This document shows positions 59,572 through 64,000 of a stretch of 64,000 bases of DNA, piece by piece. The notes below the pieces were generated by a model. The model had not been told where the DNA came from. It saw nothing but the letters and a program-made list of their open reading frames with translations, and searched no databases. Numbering within the stretch: the first letter of the stretch is position 1; the number at the start of each line of letters is the position of its first letter. The DNA comes from Lysobacterales bacterium 15-68-25 (GTDB lineage: Bacteria; Pseudomonadota; Gammaproteobacteria; Xanthomonadales; Rhodanobacteraceae). The translations under genes were made by a program, and so were the position numbers. The stretch covers positions 62,001 to 126,000 of the forward strand of contig NCKB01000010.1 of NCBI GenBank assembly GCA_002279065.1, written 5' to 3'.

Positions 59572-60576
59572 TCAGGAATGCTTGTCGGCGTCGCCGTCGT
59601 CGGCGTCCGCGGGGATCGCTGCCTCGTCGGCAGTGGTCGGTTCGGTGGACAGCCCGCCGGGGGCTGCCGTGGCGTCGTCGCGATCTTCCGCGACGACGGT
59701 GGGTTCTTCTTCTTCGGTGCCGGGTTCGGCGTCATCGCCGGCCGGTGCCGTAGCGACATCCATGATCTCTTCGGCGGCTGCCTGGCTAGCGGCGCTGGCG
59801 AGGTCCTGTACGTCGATGTCGTCTGCCGGCTCGATTTCACCGCGGTGAGATGCATTTTCGGCATCGGCCGGGGAGCCAGCGTCCTCGCCGGTCGCGGCCA
59901 GGGCCTCTGTCTCGGCCTCCGGATCGATCGGCAAGTCCTTGACCACGCGCGCCGGCAGCGGCTCGGGCTCGAAGCGCAACTGCGGGTCTTCCATGTCACG
60001 GATTTCCGACAGCGGCGGCAGCTCGTCCAGCGACTTCAGATTGAAGTAGTCGAGGAACGCGCGGGTGGTGCCGAACAACGCGGGCCGGCCCGGTACGTCG
60101 CGATGGCCCACGACGCGGATCCAGTCGCGTTCCTCCAGCGTCTTGATGATGTTGGAGGACACCACCACGCCGCGGATCTGTTCGATCTCCGGACGGGTGA
60201 TCGGCTGGCGGTAGGCGATCAGCGCCAGCGTCTCCAGCAGCGCACGGGAATAGCGGCTGGGCCGCTCGGTCCACATGCGCGACAGCCAGGGGTGCACGTC
60301 CTGCTTCACCTGGTAGCGGAAGCCGGAGGCGACCTCCATCAGCTCCACGCCACGGCCCTCGCAGTCACCGGCCAGCGCCTCGAGCGTGCGCGCAACCAGC
60401 TCGCGGGTCACTTCATGCTCTTCGCCGAACAGTTCCACCAGCTGCGCCACGGTCAGCGGGTTGCCGGAGGCGAGCAGCGCCGCCTCGATGATCGGCTTGA
60501 GCTGCGCGATGCCGAGCGGCTCCGGGCGGACCGGTTCGTCGCGGACCGGGCTGGCGAGTTCCTGGTTGTCACTCAT
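59572..60576 (-). CDS. scpB: Segregation and condensation protein ScpB
   Basis: 334 residues, longer than typical ScpB (about 190-250). Two winged helices (about 20-190): PIIEAALLASGNPLTVAQL and LALIAYRQPITRPEIEQIRG, then YFNLKSLDELPPL. ScpA-ScpB bind the SMC ATPase to condense and separate chromosomes. The last 125 residues are strongly acidic (Glu/Asp/Ala) and probably disordered. It overlaps the scpA end by eight bases. Confidence 0.93.
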   Translation of the reverse strand: MSDNQELASPVRDEPVRPEPLGIAQLKPIIEAALLASGNPLTVAQLVELFGEEHEVTRELVARTLEALAGDCEGRGVELMEVASGFRYQVKQDVHPWLSRMWTERPSRYSRALLETLALIAYRQPITRPEIEQIRGVVVSSNIIKTLEERDWIRVVGHRDVPGRPALFGTTRAFLDYFNLKSLDELPPLSEIRDMEDPQLRFEPEPLPARVVKDLPIDPEAETEALAATGEDAGSPADAENASHRGEIEPADDIDVQDLASAASQAAAEEIMDVATAPAGDDAEPGTEEEEPTVVAEDRDDATAAPGGLSTEPTTADEAAIPADADDGDADKHS

Positions 60577-61492
60577 AGGCGGAGGCTTCTCCGGCGGATT
60601 CGTCGTTGGGCAGATCGGCTTCGGTGGCGTCCTGGTAGTCGCCTGCGTCGGCCTTGGCCCGGAGGTAGATCGGCGCCAGCGGCGCTTCCTGCACGATCTC
60701 GATCAGCATTTCCTTGGCCAGCTCCAGCATGGCCAGGAAGGTCACCACCACGCCGAGGCGACCCTCGGTAGGGTCGAACAGCGTCTCGAAGCGCTGGAAG
60801 TTGGCGCTTTCCAGCTTGCCGAGCAGTTCGCCCATGCGCTGACGGACGCTGAGTGCCTCGCGCTTGATGGCGTGGTGGCCGAACAGTTCCGCGCGGTGCA
60901 TCACGTCCTTGAGCGCCAGCAGCATCTCCTTCAGGTCCAGCGGCGGCGGCAGGCGGATCACCGTGCGCTCGCCCGCGTCGACCTGCACCGGCACCGTGTC
61001 GCGTTCCACGCGGGGCAGGGCGTCGATGTCCTCGGCGGCCTTCTTGAACCGCTCGTACTCCTGCAGCCGGCGAACCAGGTCGGCGCGGGGATCCTCTTCC
61101 ACGCCCTCCTCGGAGGGTGGCCGCGGCAGCAGCAGCCGCGACTTGATCTCGGCCAGGATCGCGGCCATCAGCAGATATTCGGCCGCCAGTTCTAGTCGCA
61201 TCACATCGCGCATCAGCTCGATGTAGGCCATGTACTGGCGGGTGATCTCGGCGACCGGGATGTCCAGGATGTCCAGGTTCTGCCGGCGGATCAGGTAAAG
61301 CAGCAGGTCCAGCGGGCCTTCGAACGCTTCCAGGATGACTTCCAGCGCGTCCGGCGGGATGTACAGGTCCTGCGGCATTTGCAGGATCGGCTCGCCGCGC
61401 ACGATCGCCAGCGGCATCTCCTGCTGCTGCGGCATCGACGCGAAAACGTCCGCTGGGCTGGTTGTCTGAGGCTCGCTTGGCTCAGTGCTCAT
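60569..61492 (-). CDS. scpA: Segregation and condensation protein ScpA
   Basis: 307 residues. The kleisin subunit that bridges the SMC heads. FEGPLDLLLYLIRRQNLDILDIP near residue 55 is the N-terminal kleisin signature, MAAILAEIKSRLLLPRP near 115 follows, and VTFLAMLELAKEMLIEIVQE near 255 is the C-terminal winged-helix part. Start at 61492 (MSTEPSEPQ) is preferred; a frame-open codon at 61561 lacks a ribosome site. First gene of scpA-scpB-rluB. Confidence 0.94.
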   Translation of the reverse strand: MSTEPSEPQTTSPADVFASMPQQQEMPLAIVRGEPILQMPQDLYIPPDALEVILEAFEGPLDLLLYLIRRQNLDILDIPVAEITRQYMAYIELMRDVMRLELAAEYLLMAAILAEIKSRLLLPRPPSEEGVEEDPRADLVRRLQEYERFKKAAEDIDALPRVERDTVPVQVDAGERTVIRLPPPLDLKEMLLALKDVMHRAELFGHHAIKREALSVRQRMGELLGKLESANFQRFETLFDPTEGRLGVVVTFLAMLELAKEMLIEIVQEAPLAPIYLRAKADAGDYQDATEADLPNDESAGEASAYE

Positions 61493-62223
61493 CAATGCAT
61501 GTCGTTGGGCCACCGCCTTGGCGGGCGGGGATTGCACACGATTGGAACCGGACCCGTCCATCCGGCTTGCGCCGACGGATACGGGGGTTTCGCGCGCCGA
61601 GGTAGCCGCGCAATCTGGAAACGCTCCTGCTGCAGATGCCCGGCCTGGCTGGCGCCTTGGTCGCTAATGCCCGGCGAGATCCCTGGGGAATCATCGGGCG
61701 GGTCGCGACCAACCGCTGGGCGTCCGGTCCGGGATATGAGCCACGGTCGAGGCGCACGTGCCGTTGGGCGTCCGGGACGCTACGGGCATGTCAGTCGGTC
61801 GGCGGAGAGCATCGAATGTGGCTCTCGGGACGCTCTCCACTGCCTCGCCGGCAGGCTGGCGCCCTGTCTTAACCCCACGAATGGCCACAGCGTACTGGCT
61901 GGCCAGCCGCAAGTCCAGCCGCCGGCTGGCGGTCGCGTCATCGGGGCGCAATGTGCCGCTCATCGTCCATCCGCGGCATGCCTGCTTTCGGCGGCATCAT
62001 GGGTCCGTCCGGCCGGATGGCGGTTTGGTGCGAACGGTGCGCTTCTGGGGAGCTCTGGCACATCGCTTGCTTTACCTGCTTGTCCCTGCGCGGACTTCGT
62101 GCCCCAATACGCTCTTGCCGGATTGGGGCCCGCGCGTCGGGGCACATTTGTTCACCGGCAGGTCTTCCAAGGCTTCCCGGTGCAACCGGGCCAGGCCCGC
62201 GGGAGACGGGCAAGCGAGGGAGC
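61493..62223. other. Gene-free stretch between scpA and the PilZ gene
   Basis: 731 bp between divergent genes, the longest gap in the window. No frame gives a recognisable protein. An 11-bp direct repeat TGGGCGTCCGG occurs near 61718 and 61764. TTGCGG...TACGCT on the minus strand near 61885-61920 could be a promoter reaching scpA with a 400-nt leader. No tRNA or terminator seen. It may hold a decayed gene or a non-coding RNA. Confidence 0.45.
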
Positions 62224-62226
62224 ATG

Positions 62227-62589
62227 ATGGCGATTGACAAGAATGCGGCGAGCGCCGACCAGGAACACCTGCGGCCGGCCCGGATGCGCATCGAGACCAC
62301 GGTGCTTATGAGCCGAGGCGACCAGTCGCATCCGAGCGAGCTGGTGGACATCTCCGCGACCGGCCTGCTGGTCCGGCGCCCCCTGGGCTGGAAGGGCGAG
62401 CTGGGCGAGCCGTGGGTGCTGGACATGATCTTCGGCAGCGACCTGCACATCCATCTGGAGGCGACGGTGGCACGGATCTCCGACCATCATGTCGGCTACG
62501 CGTACTCGCGCATCCCCGAGGACAAGCAGGTCCCGCTGTGGAACCTGCTCGGCGGCTACGCCGACATCCTGGAGCAGTGGAACAACTGA
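62227..62589 (+). CDS. PilZ-domain protein
   Basis: 120 residues. PilZ fold covering about 18-110: RMRIETTVLMSRG, then the DxSxxG motif as VDISATGLLV. The RxxxR half of the c-di-GMP motif is not canonical (RPARMR, spacing off), so binding is uncertain. Start ATG 62227 with AGGGAG at 62217-62222; the adjacent ATG 62224 would be too close. The gene stands alone before a terminator. Role unknown; the PilZ family acts in c-di-GMP or pilus control. Confidence 0.8.
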   Translation: MAIDKNAASADQEHLRPARMRIETTVLMSRGDQSHPSELVDISATGLLVRRPLGWKGELGEPWVLDMIFGSDLHIHLEATVARISDHHVGYAYSRIPEDKQVPLWNLLGGYADILEQWNN

Positions 62590-62614
62590 GCGTGTCCTTT
62601 CCGCGGTCTCAAGC

Positions 62615-62641
62615 AAAACGCCCGCGTCATGCGGGCGTTTT
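62615..62641. terminator. Bidirectional terminator between PilZ gene and fadD
   Basis: AAAACGCCCGC / GCGGGCGTTTT, 11-bp perfect arms around GTCAT, with T-run on one side and A-run on the other. It serves both convergent genes. Confidence 0.85.
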
Positions 62642-62662
62642 CGCATCCGGCGGCGTCGCCGG

Positions 62663-64000
62663 TCAGTGGGCAGTGGCAGGTTTCTTGTCGTCCCGCAGCT
62701 CGCGTCGCAGGATCTTGCCGACATTGCTCTTGGGCAGGTCGGTGCGGAACTCGATGAACTTCGGCCGCTTGTAGCCGGTAAGGTTCTCGCGGCAGAACTC
62801 CTTCAGTGCGTCGGCGGTGAGGTTCGGGTCCTTGCGCACCACGAACAGCTTCACCACTTCTCCGGAATGCTCGTCCGGCACGCCGACCGCGGCGACCTCC
62901 GACACGCCCGGGTGCTGCATCACCGTGTCCTCGACCTCGTTCGGGTACACGTTGAAGCCGGACACCAGGATCATGTCCTTCTTGCGGTCCACGATGTAGA
63001 AGTAGCCGTTCTCGTCCATCCGGGCGATGTCGCCGGTATGCAGCCAGCCATTCGGTTCGAGCACCTTGGCGGTTTCCTCCGGCCGCTGCCAGTAGCCCTT
63101 CATCACCTGCGGGCCGCGCACCATCAGTTCGCCCACCTCGCCGACCGGCAGCGGCTGGTTCTCCTCCGACCAGATCGCCACCTCGGTGGAAGGAATCGGC
63201 AGGCCGATCGAGCCGTTGTATGCCTTCAGGTCGAGCGGGTTGATGCACGCAGCGGGCGAGGTCTCGGTGAGGCCGTAGGCTTCGGCCAGGGTGCAGCCGG
63301 TGACCTTTTTCCACCGCTCGGCAACGGCACGCTGCACCGCCATGCCACCGCCCAGCGTCAGGTGCAGGCGCGAGAAATCCACCTCGGCGAAGCCGGGCGT
63401 GTTGAGCAGGCCGTTGAACAGCGTGTTGACGCCGGTGAGCGCAGTGAAGTGCGACTTCTTCAGCTCCTCGACGAAGCCGGGCATGTCGCGCGGATTGGTG
63501 ATCAGCCAGTTCAGGCCACCCAGGCGCATGAAGACCAGGCCGTTCGCGGTCAGCGAGAAGATGTGATAGAGCGGCAGGGCGGTGATGATGACCTCTTCAC
63601 CTTCTTTCGCATTCCGGCCGATCCATGCCCCCGCCTGGAGCATGTTGGCCACCATGTTGCCGTGGCTGAGCATCGCGCCCTTGGCCACGCCGGTGGTGCC
63701 GCCGGTGTATTGCAGGAACGCCAGGTCGTCGTGGCCGAGCGCGACCTTCGGCAGCGGGTGGTGCGCGCCGCGCGCGAGGGCGTCGTTGAAGCGCACCGCC
63801 TGCGGCAGATCGAAGCTGGGCACCATCTTCTTGAGGTGCTTGGCGACCGCGTTCACCAGCATGCCCTTGAGGCCGCCAAGGAGGTCGCCGACGCCGGTCG
63901 TCACGATGTGCTCGACATGGGTCTCGGCGACCACCTGCTCGAGCGTCGCGGCGAAATTGTCCAGCACCACGATCGCCTTCGCGCCGGAGTCCTCCAGCTG
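62663..64000 (-). CDS. fadD: Long-chain fatty-acid CoA ligase, 3' part
   Basis: The last 445 residues of an acyl-CoA synthetase; the frame is open to the window end, so the gene starts beyond 64000. The AMP-binding loop [32 protein letters not shown] near the middle, and [25 protein letters not shown] near the end identify the ANL family; the closing [13 protein letters not shown] carries the catalytic lysine. The enzyme activates fatty acids with ATP and CoA for import and beta-oxidation. The family call FadD is by sequence and typical of Xanthomonadales (RpfB is a related alternative). Confidence 0.93.
   Translation of the reverse strand, partial: QLEDSGAKAIVVLDNFAATLEQVVAETHVEHIVTTGVGDLLGGLKGMLVNAVAKHLKKMVPSFDLPQAVRFNDALARGAHHPLPKVALGHDDLAFLQYTGGTTGVAKGAMLSHGNMVANMLQAGAWIGRNAKEGEEVIITALPLYHIFSLTANGLVFMRLGGLNWLITNPRDMPGFVEELKKSHFTALTGVNTLFNGLLNTPGFAEVDFSRLHLTLGGGMAVQRAVAERWKKVTGCTLAEAYGLTETSPAACINPLDLKAYNGSIGLPIPSTEVAIWSEENQPLPVGEVGELMVRGPQVMKGYWQRPEETAKVLEPNGWLHTGDIARMDENGYFYIVDRKKDMILVSGFNVYPNEVEDTVMQHPGVSEVAAVGVPDEHSGEVVKLFVVRKDPNLTADALKEFCRENLTGYKRPKFIEFRTDLPKSNVGKILRRELRDDKKPATAH

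Noticed and set aside
61758-62237. 159-codon plus-strand frame in the scpA-PilZ gap
   Set aside because: Arg/Ser/Pro-rich, no ribosome site, overlaps the PilZ start in another frame; no family pattern.

Overview
This is a GC-rich chromosomal window from a gammaproteobacterium of the Xanthomonadales/Lysobacterales group. A Rhodanobacter/Dyella-like member (Rhodanobacteraceae) fits best, but species cannot be set from sequence reading alone. The evidence is gene order (end of the nuo operon, then initiator tRNA, rimP, nusA, infB, rbfA, truB, rpsO, pnp), a Xanthomonas-like PilH, a class III PhaCE polyester synthase and a BlaI/M56 pair. Almost everything is core genome. There are no insertion sequences, prophage genes, rRNA genes or CRISPR arrays.

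Layout. 1-2073: end of the complex I operon (nuoM 3' part, nuoN). 2109-11466: initiator tRNA with its own promoter, then the translation/RNA-metabolism operon, with two terminator-like hairpins before rimP, one before rbfA and a 20-bp perfect hairpin before rpsO. 11519-13918: phaE-phaC, PhaE carrying a basic histone-H1-like tail. 13938-15626: PspC-domain protein, mtnA, GtrA. 15652-18436: gyrA with a structured leader. 18454-22621: peroxiredoxin, Hsp20, CbpA, PilH, an AcuI/YhdH reductase and a LOG-family hydrolase. 22770-28637: sucA-sucB-lpd (minus strand). 28759-30911: GNAT protein and RoxA-type cupin hydroxylase.

31022-39243 is a sulfur-assimilation island: cysJ-cysI-cysH, a CysB-like regulator facing the other way, then cysG (siroheme for CysI) and cysK. 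It makes sulfide from PAPS and fixes it into cysteine; cysDNC is outside the window. 39277-42279 holds a BlaI repressor, an M56 anti-repressor with a short unknown sensor domain, and a secreted HExxH protein preceded by two matching operator dyads. This is the most likely little-described regulatory system here. 42587-46198: GST, purB, fumC. 46223-50188: a minus-strand operon with a YtrA-type GntR repressor, ABC ATPase, permease, a small exported protein and two DUF2884 lipoproteins, with an operator dyad over its -10 element.

50318-58070: a degenerate short-chain dehydrogenase, an exported amidohydrolase, an azoreductase divergent from a LysR regulator, a methionine/glutamine transaminase coupled to an omega-amidase (methionine salvage, linking to mtnA), and a CsgG-like lipoprotein. 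58168-61492: rluB, scpB, scpA. 62227-64000: a PilZ protein and the 3' part of fadD. Three gene-free stretches over 300 bp (42280-42586, 56582-57050, 61493-62223) hold no gene I can support.
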